From: Kiritimatiellia bacterium
Lineage (GTDB): Bacteria; Verrucomicrobiota; Kiritimatiellia; RFP12; UBA1067
DNA: 38,196 bases
Direction of reading: 5' to 3'
Assembly: GCA_017544725.1 (NCBI GenBank)
Contig: JAFYDR010000293.1
Span: 1 to 38,196 of the forward strand
Below the pieces are notes generated by a model, which saw only the letters and a list, made by a program, of their open reading frames with translations, had not been told where the DNA came from and did no database searches. Position numbers and translations under genes: made by a program. Of this stretch, positions 26,185 through 35,500 are shown piece by piece (position 1 is the stretch's first letter; each line of letters opens with the position of its first letter).

Positions 26185-27393
26185 CTATTGCTTTACTTCG
26201 CGCGCCAACTGCGCCCTTGAAAAACCCATCGCGAGATCGCCGATAGTGCGAGCCGCGAGGTTCAGCCACTCGAAGCGAGCCTTGCCGTAGTTCGCGCGCG
26301 GCGCATGAGGCTGGCGAGGCGCAAACGGCGACAGCAGCAGCATGCGCCCTTGGGAGCAGAAGTCGAAATCGCGGCCACCCGGTTTGTAGTAGCGGCCCAT
26401 GCCCTCGGCCAGCAAATGCACGATTCTGCCGTCGCGCGCGAGTGCCTCGGCTTTCACGGCCTTCTCGCCCGGAGATATCCAGGGACTCACCAGAACCACA
26501 CCTCGCTCGGCCTTCGCGCCAAGCTTTGAAACGAGCTCTTCTATCTTATCGCTGGGGGTTGCCGTAGAGATTCGTACACTCACGAGGAGCGGGGCGTCGA
26601 GGAGAAATGGATTGCCCATGGCAGTCCAAGCGAGAGGGGTAGCTTGCCCACCTTGCGCCCCCTTGTTGTCGTACGCTTGCTGTTTCTCCGTCCTCTTGTT
26701 GTCGTACGCTTGCTGTTCTTCAAACGCCCGCAGGATCCGATTCCCCTTCCTCGGCTTCACGATCTCCTCGCCAGTTTCCAGATCCCAGTATTCACACCCT
26801 TGCGCCACTCCGCCGCCATCGTGCGCGAAGCCCCGGAAATCCCAGCTGTCGGCACCAGCAACACCTGCAAGCGTTTCACTCGCGCGATCAAGCCGCCAAT
26901 GCCTGAAGCCCATCACCTTCTTGAAGAGACCTGGATTGTTCTCCTTGATCCACCGGCGCTTCGCATTTGACAGCACGTATTCGATCTGGCGGTGAAGCTG
27001 CCCCTTGGCAAGGCAAATCGAATCACGCCAGAGTGGACACCACACGCGGCGGCCGATACGCCGCTCGACTTCGCTTGCGAAAAACTCGACAACGGCCTCA
27101 AGGTTGACTACCCCATCGGCCATGATATAAACGATCCCGTGGAAATGATCGGGCATGATCGCGTTGTAGGTGGCCCTCACATCCGGGAACTTGGACTCCA
27201 CCGCCTGCCAGGCTTCGTAAACAGCCCGCCCTTCTTCGGAGCGCTCAACACCCCACTCGCGCAAGGTTCCGAAGATCGAGACGCGCGGCTCCGCGACGAG
27301 GGTGATCATGTAGTTGCAGCGGGCATCGTAACGCCAGCCAAGGAGCCCTTTGTGACGCATAGGGGTGACCTCTTGCTGTTGTACGCTTCCCAT
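26185..27393 (-). CDS. HUH transposase (IS200/RAYT type) with a DprA-like C-terminal domain
   Basis: 402 residues from the ATG at 27393, which has AAGGAG 7 bases upstream; the longer frame to 27498 would run over repeats and the end of the next gene. Residues 10-180 are a Y1-type HUH endonuclease: IMPDHFHGIV gives H83/H85 and QIEYVL gives the catalytic Y139. Known relatives (REP-associated tyrosine transposases) move or maintain small palindromic repeats. Residues about 262-385 resemble the Rossmann-like DprA/SLOG fold: GVVLVSPWISPGEKA, ALARDGRIVHLLAEG, then GRMLLLSPF. The linker (about 226-243) contains two in-frame 11-residue repeats (QQAYDNK) encoded by a 33-base DNA duplication. No terminal inverted repeats of an insertion sequence are obvious. 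Confidence 0.72.
   Translation of the reverse strand: MGSVQQQEVTPMRHKGLLGWRYDARCNYMITLVAEPRVSIFGTLREWGVERSEEGRAVYEAWQAVESKFPDVRATYNAIMPDHFHGIVYIMADGVVNLEAVVEFFASEVERRIGRRVWCPLWRDSICLAKGQLHRQIEYVLSNAKRRWIKENNPGLFKKVMGFRHWRLDRASETLAGVAGADSWDFRGFAHDGGGVAQGCEYWDLETGEEIVKPRKGNRILRAFEEQQAYDNKRTEKQQAYDNKGAQGGQATPLAWTAMGNPFLLDAPLLVSVRISTATPSDKIEELVSKLGAKAERGVVLVSPWISPGEKAVKAEALARDGRIVHLLAEGMGRYYKPGGRDFDFCSQGRMLLLSPFAPRQPHAPRANYGKARFEWLNLAARTIGDLAMGFSRAQLAREVKQ
26663..26717. repeat. Two tandem copies of a 22-base repeat inside the transposase gene
   Basis: The 22-base repeat occurs at 26663-26684 and 26696-26717, reading TTGTTGTCGTACGCTTGC plus TGTT on the plus strand, with a period of 33 bases. It is in frame and codes QQAYDNK twice. 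Related copies are at 27372-27390, 27412-27434 and 27457-27479. Confidence 0.75.
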
Positions 27394-27479
27394 TATCTTA
27401 CTCCTTGCCCCTCTTGCTGTTTTACGCTTGCTGTCATTGCACCCTCTCCCCTGCCTATTGCTGTTGTACGCTTGCTGTT
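27372..27479. repeat. Three more copies of the same repeat at the 5' side of the transposase gene
   Basis: Copies at 27372-27390, 27412-27434 and 27457-27479 share TTGCTGTTGTACGCTTG-type sequence. The first codes QQQ near the transposase N-terminus, and the last supplies the final codons (SVQQQ) of the beta-helix gene. They may be the REP-like substrate of the transposase. Confidence 0.7.
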
Positions 27480-28711
27480 CCACCCCACTCACCCTCAAAG
27501 TCGTTGTTCTCGGTCGTCAGCTTCTCGACCTTCCCCTTGATGTCGAAAAACTGTATCGGCTGATCCAGGCGGTTGCGCATCTTGCAGTCGCGCACCGTGA
27601 GATGCCTGACCACCGCTTCCTTGTCAACGCGGATCGTGGCTACGGGGAGATTCCGCTCGTCGCGGCTCAGGTTGCGGATCGCGAGATTCCCCACATCCAC
27701 CGGACCCTGCACCCAAATCGGCGGGTAGTTCGTGCGCGAATTGACGCCGATGCCTTCCGGCGAAAACACCTTCGCGGAGAAGACATCGGAGATGACGATG
27801 TCATCAAAAACTCCGCGCGGCCGCTTCGGGAAGAAGTGCGTGAGGCCGACGGCGTAGGTGTAGAAGTTGCCGTGGACATTCCGGATGGTCACGCGCTTCA
27901 GTTCCGCGCCGGTGGAGAGGAGGCGCACCGCGCTGTGGCAGTAGTCGGCATAGACGCCGTCGATGTCGATGTCCGTAATCGGGCCCTGCTCCTGTGCGCA
28001 CTGGCCGTCGTTCGCGTTGAGCGCGACGAGGTCGTCGAAACAGGTTCCGCGTAGGTTAGATATTTTCCCGTGGTGGCAGTAGCCGTCGAAGTGTACGCCG
28101 TCGAGGTTGAGCGGAATCGGATTCCACGTGGTGTAGTCGAAGGAGACATCATCCACGAGGAAATAGGAAGTCTTGCAGAACGCCATTCCGTACGAGGTGG
28201 GATTGCGCACCGTCACGCCGCGCACGGACATCCCCTCCACGTTAGAGAACCGCATGGCCATGCCGAAGAAGAAATCGTTCTCGTGCTGCGGGGGCATGGG
28301 CGACGGCTTCGGCGGCTTCAGGCGGCCGTACTGCTGCGGATTGGGGGACTGGTCGAGGTTCGCCATGTCCCAGATGCCGCCCGTGATGGCGATGCGTTTG
28401 TCCGATCCGCCCACGTAGCCGCAGTTCTCGATCATCGGACAGTCCGACTTCGGCGCGAGCCGGATCACGGAATAACGGTCCAGCCGCAGTTCTTGGTCGG
28501 AGCCGATCTTGAGCGTCTTGGAGATCAGGTAGCACTTCGGCGGTGGCGGCAGGTACACGCAGCTTGCGCCACTGTCCAGCCGCGACTGGATCGCCGCGGT
28601 ATCGTCGGCGACGCCATCGCCCGCAAGCGGCGGAAGCGCGACGCCCTCGCCAGATGCGAGATGTGCTGCGCCGACCAAAAACCAAAGAATCGAGATCGAA
28701 CAGGCTTTCAT
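27455..28711 (-). CDS. Secreted beta-helix protein, GH28/pectate-lyase-like
   Basis: 418 residues with a signal peptide (about 1-21, SILWFLVGAAHLASG). DGVADDTAAIQ near the start is the typical first strand of pectate-lyase-3/GH28-type right-handed beta-helices. NLDGVHFDG and CFDDLVALN resemble the NTD and DD motifs of polygalacturonases (GH28); the GHG and RIK motifs are not evident. It may cut a pectin-like or other acidic polysaccharide. AGGAG lies 8 bases before the ATG. The last six codons (ASVQQQ) are made from the 22-base repeat found in the transposase gene, so the natural C-terminus has probably been changed. A 15-base palindrome lies upstream at 28741-28755. Confidence 0.75.
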   Translation of the reverse strand: MKACSISILWFLVGAAHLASGEGVALPPLAGDGVADDTAAIQSRLDSGASCVYLPPPPKCYLISKTLKIGSDQELRLDRYSVIRLAPKSDCPMIENCGYVGGSDKRIAITGGIWDMANLDQSPNPQQYGRLKPPKPSPMPPQHENDFFFGMAMRFSNVEGMSVRGVTVRNPTSYGMAFCKTSYFLVDDVSFDYTTWNPIPLNLDGVHFDGYCHHGKISNLRGTCFDDLVALNANDGQCAQEQGPITDIDIDGVYADYCHSAVRLLSTGAELKRVTIRNVHGNFYTYAVGLTHFFPKRPRGVFDDIVISDVFSAKVFSPEGIGVNSRTNYPPIWVQGPVDVGNLAIRNLSRDERNLPVATIRVDKEAVVRHLTVRDCKMRNRLDQPIQFFDIKGKVEKLTTENNDFEGEWGGTASVQQQ

Positions 28712-28740
28712 TTTGACTACTCCTAGCAGTGGTTTGTTAG

Positions 28741-28755
28741 GAAATGGTCCATTTC
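28741..28755. promoter_or_regulatory. Palindrome upstream of the beta-helix gene, possible operator
   Basis: GAAATGG-T-CCATTTC is a perfect 7+1+7 palindrome 30 bases before the ATG at 28711. It could be a repressor site; no regulator for it is in the window. Confidence 0.35.
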
Positions 28756-28925
28756 ATTTTGAGGCATGAACCTTCCCTATCCTTACCAGTCATGAAATCC
28801 ATGGGCTAGCTTTTAGCTACTAGCTGCCAGCTTTTAGGTGTCTAGGCTTATTCTCTTTCTTCATCGCCCTCCTACTGCCTACTCTCTACTGCCTCTTCTC
28901 ATTCTTCTTTCTTCATTCTTCATTC

Positions 28926-31900
28926 CTATTCTCCTAGCACCATACGGCTGTGGTTGGCATAGATGCGGCGGGGATCGGCGGCGTAGGCTTCCAGCGTCTT
29001 CCGTGCGATACCATCCTGATCACCGAGACGGAAGAGGGCGCGCGCTACGCAGAGTTCGCGCAGACAGTCGGAACGTTCTTTGTCGCCCGCTTTGTTCGCA
29101 TAGCCTGGAATCACAGGAATGTCTTTCGTCATCTTCAACGCATGACCTCCAATACCGGGCTTTTGCAGCAACTCTGCCAACGTAGCTGCCGCCGTTTTGT
29201 CGCCGATGGATTCCAGCGCGAGCGCGACGGCGCGGAAGTGCGAGTACTGATTGTCCTGACCGAGGATTTTCACCTTTTCGAGAATCGCAGGAACAGCCTT
29301 GACGGAACGGCAGCATCCGAGGGCGATGATGTAGCTATCTACCCAACTGATGCTGCGGTTGAACTGTCCCATGCCTCGATAATTCCACCCCGGATCCCAC
29401 TGCGTTGTCTCCAGCTTGCGGATCAGGTCGCGCTCCCCGTCCTTCTCTCCCATCATGGCGAGGACATGCGCGTAAATCAAGCGGTTGGTCTCGACCGTGG
29501 CGGAAGCATACGCCCGCTTGAGCAGCGGAATGGCGCGCGCAGGGTCGGTCATCACGACATGCAGTCCGATGTAATTGTTCGGCATATCGCGTACCGCCTT
29601 CCGCATCTTCTCGTCGGAAATCGGGAAGGAGTCTTTCATCGTCAGCACTTCGGGTTTCAAGATTCCCTTATCAACGAGATGCCGCTGCAGAGCCTTCACG
29701 TTCACGTTGCGAACAGTGACGCCCGCGTCGATTGCCATCGCGGCGGCAGTGCCAGCCGCGTACCCTTGGTTCTGCACGTCGGGTTGCATCCGTAGGACAG
29801 GCATGGCATCGCGATGTGCGCTCATGCCGAGTCCGATCACGAGCAGTCCGTCCAGTTTCTGCGGCAAGAAGCATCGGTAGGGGACGTTGACGGCAATACC
29901 GTTGTGACCGGGATCGTCAATGAAGAAGAGCGGATGTACCGTCTGTCCGTGCGTGTCGAAGTTGCTGTACGGCTGCGAGACCGTGTCCGGATAGGTGCGG
30001 TGGTTCATGATGTCCATCGGCGTGACGTAATACGCGCCGTGCATCCGGCGACGTTCGCGGGTGTTGACAACCTGCGCCTGATCCCAAATGCCATCGCGCA
30101 TACTTTCGCGGGAACGGAGTGCGAAGTAACAGAGGTCGGCGGCATCGGAGTCATCGACAAATCCGATGTCCGTATTGGTGTAGCGTGCACCGAGTGTACG
30201 CGGCGTCATGCCGGCTCCCTGTACGCTGATCTCCTCCGCATTGACGAATTCGGTCGGTTCGCCTGCGAGGGCGGGCAGCACGGCGTTGCCTGTCGCGTCG
30301 ATGGCGACCTTGCAGCGGATGACGCCGCGTTCGCCGTCCGGCGCAATCACGACCACGCCAGTAAGCGCACCGTTCTCGATGACGACGCCGCTCACGAGCG
30401 TACCGTACCAGACCTCGCCGCCATATTCGCGGTATTGCTTGCGGTACCATTCGATACGTCCCTGCTCCAGCACGGCTCCAGTCTCTTTTTCGCCGGCATC
30501 GATTTCCTTGGTGAACCCGACGCGGTTGCCAAACCAGTAAATACCGATCAGTCCGTCCGTCTGCACGCCGCCCATCGAGTACAGGTAGTCGCAGATGATG
30601 ACCTTCTTCCCGTGGCGTCCGGCGGCGATTCCGGCGGGTGCGCCGCCCGTACCGGCTCCGGCAACGAAAACATCGCAACTTGCAAGAACAGGCAGTTCGC
30701 GGTTGCCGACAACAACGCTCCCTTTCGTGTTCGTCAGGTAACCGGGCAACGAACCGCTCGTCTCCCCGACTTTGGTACCAGCGGCGGCAACTTGAGTACT
30801 CGCCTGCAGGGAGACCTTTCCGACGGCAGGAAGCGTCGCCGCAAGTTTGGCGGCAGCCTCGCCGACACGGCTACCGACTGCCATGTAGTTGCCCGGGCGC
30901 ATGAGTTCGGTGGCTGTTTCACGCGGCACGTCCGCCAAAGCACCCAGCACGAACAGGTTTGGATATCCGGTGGGTTGCAGGGACTTCAAATCGAAGGAGT
31001 CGGCACCTTGCCACGAAGCGGAGGAGGATGCCGCCGCACGGATATGATCGGGCGGCGTGAAAATCGTCGTGTCCGATCCGGTCAATTGCTGGCGCGTAAA
31101 CGTCGCGTCACGAGTACGCTGTTCCGCTTCGGCGAAGGAACGTGCGGAACCGTCCTTCATCGGTAGCGTGATGGAACAAGAGAACATCTTACCGGTGATA
31201 ACACCCGAGAATTGATGTCCCATTTGGTTGCGCGCGGGATAGACACCAAGAATCTCGCGGACTTTCATCCCTTCCGCTTTCGGCATCTCTCCGCTGAGGA
31301 CCATGCGCGTGAAGGTGTAGTTCCCTGCGGGGAAAGGAGTGATCGGACTGCCTGCCAGCCGCGCCACGTGCGCCCGTTCCGTGGCATCGATCACTACCTT
31401 CGCCCGGACGACCTGCCGACCGCTGCGGTTCGCCATGATGACACCTGCCAGCTTGCCGTTTTCATCGGTCACGGTTTCCGTCACCATCGCGCCGGTGAGG
31501 AAAGGAATTTGCGCCTTGAGCAGAGCCTCGTCCAGCGTCTTCTTCACTTTGAGCGGCGTGGTGCGGTCGGAAACGGTCACGCTCGGTTTCTCATCAGAAT
31601 AGATGAAGATCTCGCCGAGCAACTGCCGGGAGACGCCCACAGCCTGTTTTGCGATGATTTCCAGTTCACGGTATTTCCCCCTGAAGGGAAGCTCCATCAG
31701 ATGAGACTCGTCGCCACCTTCCACGACTCTCCACTCCTTTCCAGTGACGGGCGCTGACCAATCCTTCCCATCCGCGCGGCCACGGATGGTCACGGATTCG
31801 GTTTTGAACCCCCTTTCCGGATGGTCGCGCATAAAGGAGGCGATGACGACTTTTGTAATCGCGCAGGTTTTGCCGAGATTGAGAGACAAGGTCACGTCGC

Positions 31901-32336
31901 CGGCATATTGGACACTGTCTTTCGGCGCTAGCAGATAATTGCCGTCATTGAGCCGTCTCAGATCCGGATCGGCATGCGCGTTTTCCGCCTTGCGGCTTGC
32001 CGTATAGATGAACGGAAGCGAATCGGCGGGTCGTGACGATTCCGTGAACATCTCGCGTACGAGCGGGGATCTGGTGTCATCGTTCGGATCAAGGTGGATT
32101 CGAAGTTTGCCCGCCATGTCCTCTCCCAAGTAGGGACGCGGCGCGATCAGGAAAACGCGGGCACCCGCCGCCTTGGCGCGACAAGCTGCCGCCACCGCGC
32201 CGGAGCTACCGCCCACCACGACCACATCAACATCCTGCACCAAAGGAAGCGTACGCCCTGGCTCCACAATCGAGTCGGCATTTGCTCCGCAACACAACAC
32301 ACCAAACAAAATGCATCCCAAAAGTTTTTTCATCAT
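28926..32336 (-). CDS. Secreted tandem FAD-dependent oxidoreductase with C-terminal helical repeats
   Basis: 1136 residues from the ATG at 32336; AAAGGA lies 5 bases upstream, and the next ATG (32333) is an equal choice. The signal peptide ends near CCGANA. Two FAD_oxidored-type Rossmann units are present: VVVVGGSSGAV (about residue 36) and VFVAGAGTGGA (about 552). The first is interrupted at about 125-247 by a beta-rich, F5/8-type-C-like insert (LNLGKTCAITKVVIASF...RELEIIAKQ). The second unit has GGVQTDGLIGIYWFGNR, typical for this family. The last 200 residues look like HEAT-type helical repeats. The reaction is unknown. The next gene upstream codes a haem protein, so an electron-transfer partnership is possible, but the 206-base gap leaves operon status open. 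Confidence 0.78.
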   Translation of the reverse strand: MMKKLLGCILFGVLCCGANADSIVEPGRTLPLVQDVDVVVVGGSSGAVAAACRAKAAGARVFLIAPRPYLGEDMAGKLRIHLDPNDDTRSPLVREMFTESSRPADSLPFIYTASRKAENAHADPDLRRLNDGNYLLAPKDSVQYAGDVTLSLNLGKTCAITKVVIASFMRDHPERGFKTESVTIRGRADGKDWSAPVTGKEWRVVEGGDESHLMELPFRGKYRELEIIAKQAVGVSRQLLGEIFIYSDEKPSVTVSDRTTPLKVKKTLDEALLKAQIPFLTGAMVTETVTDENGKLAGVIMANRSGRQVVRAKVVIDATERAHVARLAGSPITPFPAGNYTFTRMVLSGEMPKAEGMKVREILGVYPARNQMGHQFSGVITGKMFSCSITLPMKDGSARSFAEAEQRTRDATFTRQQLTGSDTTIFTPPDHIRAAASSSASWQGADSFDLKSLQPTGYPNLFVLGALADVPRETATELMRPGNYMAVGSRVGEAAAKLAATLPAVGKVSLQASTQVAAAGTKVGETSGSLPGYLTNTKGSVVVGNRELPVLASCDVFVAGAGTGGAPAGIAAGRHGKKVIICDYLYSMGGVQTDGLIGIYWFGNRVGFTKEIDAGEKETGAVLEQGRIEWYRKQYREYGGEVWYGTLVSGVVIENGALTGVVVIAPDGERGVIRCKVAIDATGNAVLPALAGEPTEFVNAEEISVQGAGMTPRTLGARYTNTDIGFVDDSDAADLCYFALRSRESMRDGIWDQAQVVNTRERRRMHGAYYVTPMDIMNHRTYPDTVSQPYSNFDTHGQTVHPLFFIDDPGHNGIAVNVPYRCFLPQKLDGLLVIGLGMSAHRDAMPVLRMQPDVQNQGYAAGTAAAMAIDAGVTVRNVNVKALQRHLVDKGILKPEVLTMKDSFPISDEKMRKAVRDMPNNYIGLHVVMTDPARAIPLLKRAYASATVETNRLIYAHVLAMMGEKDGERDLIRKLETTQWDPGWNYRGMGQFNRSISWVDSYIIALGCCRSVKAVPAILEKVKILGQDNQYSHFRAVALALESIGDKTAAATLAELLQKPGIGGHALKMTKDIPVIPGYANKAGDKERSDCLRELCVARALFRLGDQDGIARKTLEAYAADPRRIYANHSRMVLGE

Positions 32337-32542
32337 CTCGTTCCTTTTCGTCTGTAACGAACAGCTCCCACTCTCTCTTGCGGACACTCCTCCGCTTTTC
32401 AGCTTATCCAGCTGTCGGTAAAACCATCCTGCGCGGCGGTCGCGACACTTAACCACTTAGGTCCGAAAGTCCATTTAGTGGCGCAGCCACGCTTAGTCGC
32501 TCCGCGACACTTACTTCCTAAAACCGCATAGCGGCTGAATCG

Positions 32543-35500
32543 TTAGTCTTCCAGCAGGACGCGGAAACCGACATCGTGAACGCGCTGCCAAGTGCGGTAG
32601 AGTACCGTGGTGGCGAAGGTCGCTTCCTTCGGGCGTGTCCAGAAGGAGCCGCCTCGCGCAACGGCGTACAGTTCTTTATCGGGTTCCGTCTTTGGAATTG
32701 TCACAGGCTGTGCGGTCGGGGATGCAGGACGTCGATCCGCCGTCCACTCCCAGACATTGCCTTGCACGTTGCGCAATCCCCAAGCGTTGGCTGCGAAAGC
32801 ATCGACAGGTGCGGTGACGCGGTACTTGTCGTCGAAGCGTTCATCCGCAGGACGCCAAGGAGGAACCGCCATGCCGGGAACGGCGGCGCGGAACCGATCC
32901 TGTCGGCGGAAGGTCTTGTCCGCCAGGTTGGCGAGCTTCGAGAAATCGACATCTACACCGCCGTACCACAGTGGTGTCGCTTTGCCGGCGCGACCTGCCC
33001 ACTCCCATTCGTTGCCGGTCGGGAGTCGCACGACGCATTTGCAACGCTCGCCGACGAGACGGCAGAATGTCGCGGCCTCTTCCTGTGAAATACGCACAAC
33101 AGGTTGCTTCGGCTTGTTGAGCGGGTAACCGCGTTCCTGTTCCGTGAACTGCATGAACTCGCCGCGTTCCAGCTTGCTGTCGTGTTGCGGGAAGATGCGA
33201 CGATACTGTTCGTTGGTGATTTCGTCCTCGCTGATCCAGAAGGAACGCGGAATCTGAACCTCCTCCCCATACGCATTGCGGTACCGTCCGGTGGGGATTT
33301 TCACGAACCTGATGGAGACACCGTCACCCAACGAGAGTTCCTTACGCGTTTCCGCCGTTTTCAGTTCGCCGACCTCCAGAATGGTCGCGGAACCGTCGAA
33401 TACGCGTTGTGCGGTGGCAGGCAAAGGGGCGTTCGTGGGAACCGAGAATCGGGCAGGACCGTACGTTTTCTCGTGGTCTTCTTCCAGGTTGGCATAACGT
33501 TTCTGCAGATCTGCTCGGCGTACCGCGAAATGGTGGACGCGGTTGGTTCCGACGGTCTCGTGCCAGGTGCCGTGTCCCATGCGATTCAGGTCGATCCAAG
33601 TGTTGATACGATCCCACGACTCCGTGTCGAGCACGACACCGTGATGCCCGCGTTCCAACATCTGCACGAGTGCGGTGGTACTGGCCGCGAGATCACAGGG
33701 CGACAGCACGTCGTTGTCACCTTCTTGCGTATGACTGCGCACATAGGAGCAGAGTGCGATGTAGGTAGGCGGGAAGAGGCCATCATTCATGTAATAGGTC
33801 TCCTTCGTCTTGATACAAATGTTCGGACGGTCGGTTAGATTGGGACGATTTGTGATACCGTCCTCATGGTGGCAGCGGATACAGTAACGGTCGAGAACTG
33901 GCTGTACCTCGCGCCGGAAGTCGAAACCGCGTTCCGGACCGTACCACGGACGGATCTCAGAGGGCGGACGTTCCATCGCGAGCAGTCGCCGTGCCTGTCC
34001 TGAACTGGCCTGCGTTTCCTCATGGCATCCGGAGCAGGATGCGAATTCGCCAGGCATGACGTTCATCCAGCTACGCATCAGCTGCAACGCACGCCCTTTG
34101 TTGTCCAACGGCTGAATCGAAATCGGCAAGTTGGCAGGCACCTTGAAATAGGCGGAACCATCCGATTCCACGGGAACGGTTCCCATGATTCGCTTGATGT
34201 CCCACGGACCGTCCAGCCCGTGGTGGTCGGTCTCGCCTCCCATCCACCTGTAGGCAAAGGAATAGGTGTACAGGCGTAGTGCCTTGACGGTTCCGCGAGG
34301 AACGCCTTGCAATCCCAGTCCGTCATAGATATCCGTGACCTTTACCAGTCCCTCTTTCGACGTCGGGTTGATCTTGGAAGGGATGACAGGTGGAACGGGC
34401 GCAGGCTGTATGGGAATCGGCTCGAAGAAAACGTGGTCCGATTCTTCGAGAATCGGCGTCAGGTTGTCAAACGCATCCGCCAGGTACAACCCCCAGCCAT
34501 CCTTTTCCGTCGGACGCGCCGCAACGATCACATAATTCTCGCTGAGCGGCCAAGGATGGCAGAACTTCGGCCAGGAATAATCGGCAAGACGGTCACGCAC
34601 GATCGGTTCAACCCGTTTTCCACGTTCCGGGAAACGCTGAACGACGCCGAGTGCCTCTTTCCGTCCCTTGTTGATGTCGAAGAGAATCAACTCGCCATAG
34701 CGCGGTTGACCGTGGTGACCGGAGATAATCGCGGTAAAGCGCGTCGGCGCGTCGGGACAGATGCGCGCGTTGAAAAGCGCGTTCGGCCAATAGGAATCGC
34801 TTCCGTAGTAGGCGCGTTGTGTCGTACCGTCCGGATTCATCGTAAAGAGAATACGCGTGCAATAGTGCGTGATGTCCGCATATTCCCAGTGCAGGAAAAG
34901 GATACGTCCGTCTGGCATCACGGTGGGACACCAGTTGTTGTCCTGATCGAAGGTCAGGCGACGAATGGACCCGTCTGTCTCCGCTCGGTAGATACTTGCC
35001 ACCCACGAGCTGCCGACCACACAAGGAACGCCAACCATCGAGGCATCGGAAAGAAAGAGCTTGGCACCGTCCGGCAAGTAACAGCCCGCATAGCAGTTGA
35101 CGTCGTTATCGGGAATGAACGTCAGTTCAACAGGCTTGGCGTCTGGCTTCGAAACGTCCAACTCGAAGACGCGGTGAATCGCCTCGTTCGCACGGCTGGA
35201 ACGAACCTTGGGAGGATGGTCGATCCGATCCGTCCGCCGCGTGTACATCACACGCTTGCCGTCCCAGTGCAGACAAAGTTCGCCGATATACCCGTTGTCT
35301 GGCGACTTGTCCAACACGGTAAACTTCGGCTTCCCGCGAAGGTCTTGCAGAATGCCCAATTCGTTCGGTTGTCCGCCGAAGAGGTCACGCGGCTGATTCC
35401 AGTTTTGGTAGAGGCCAAGACGGTCCGGCTTACGGCGAATCAGAAGCAGCTTATCGCAGTCCAGCAACGGATTGGCGAGCAGATGTCCCCGCAGTTCGCG

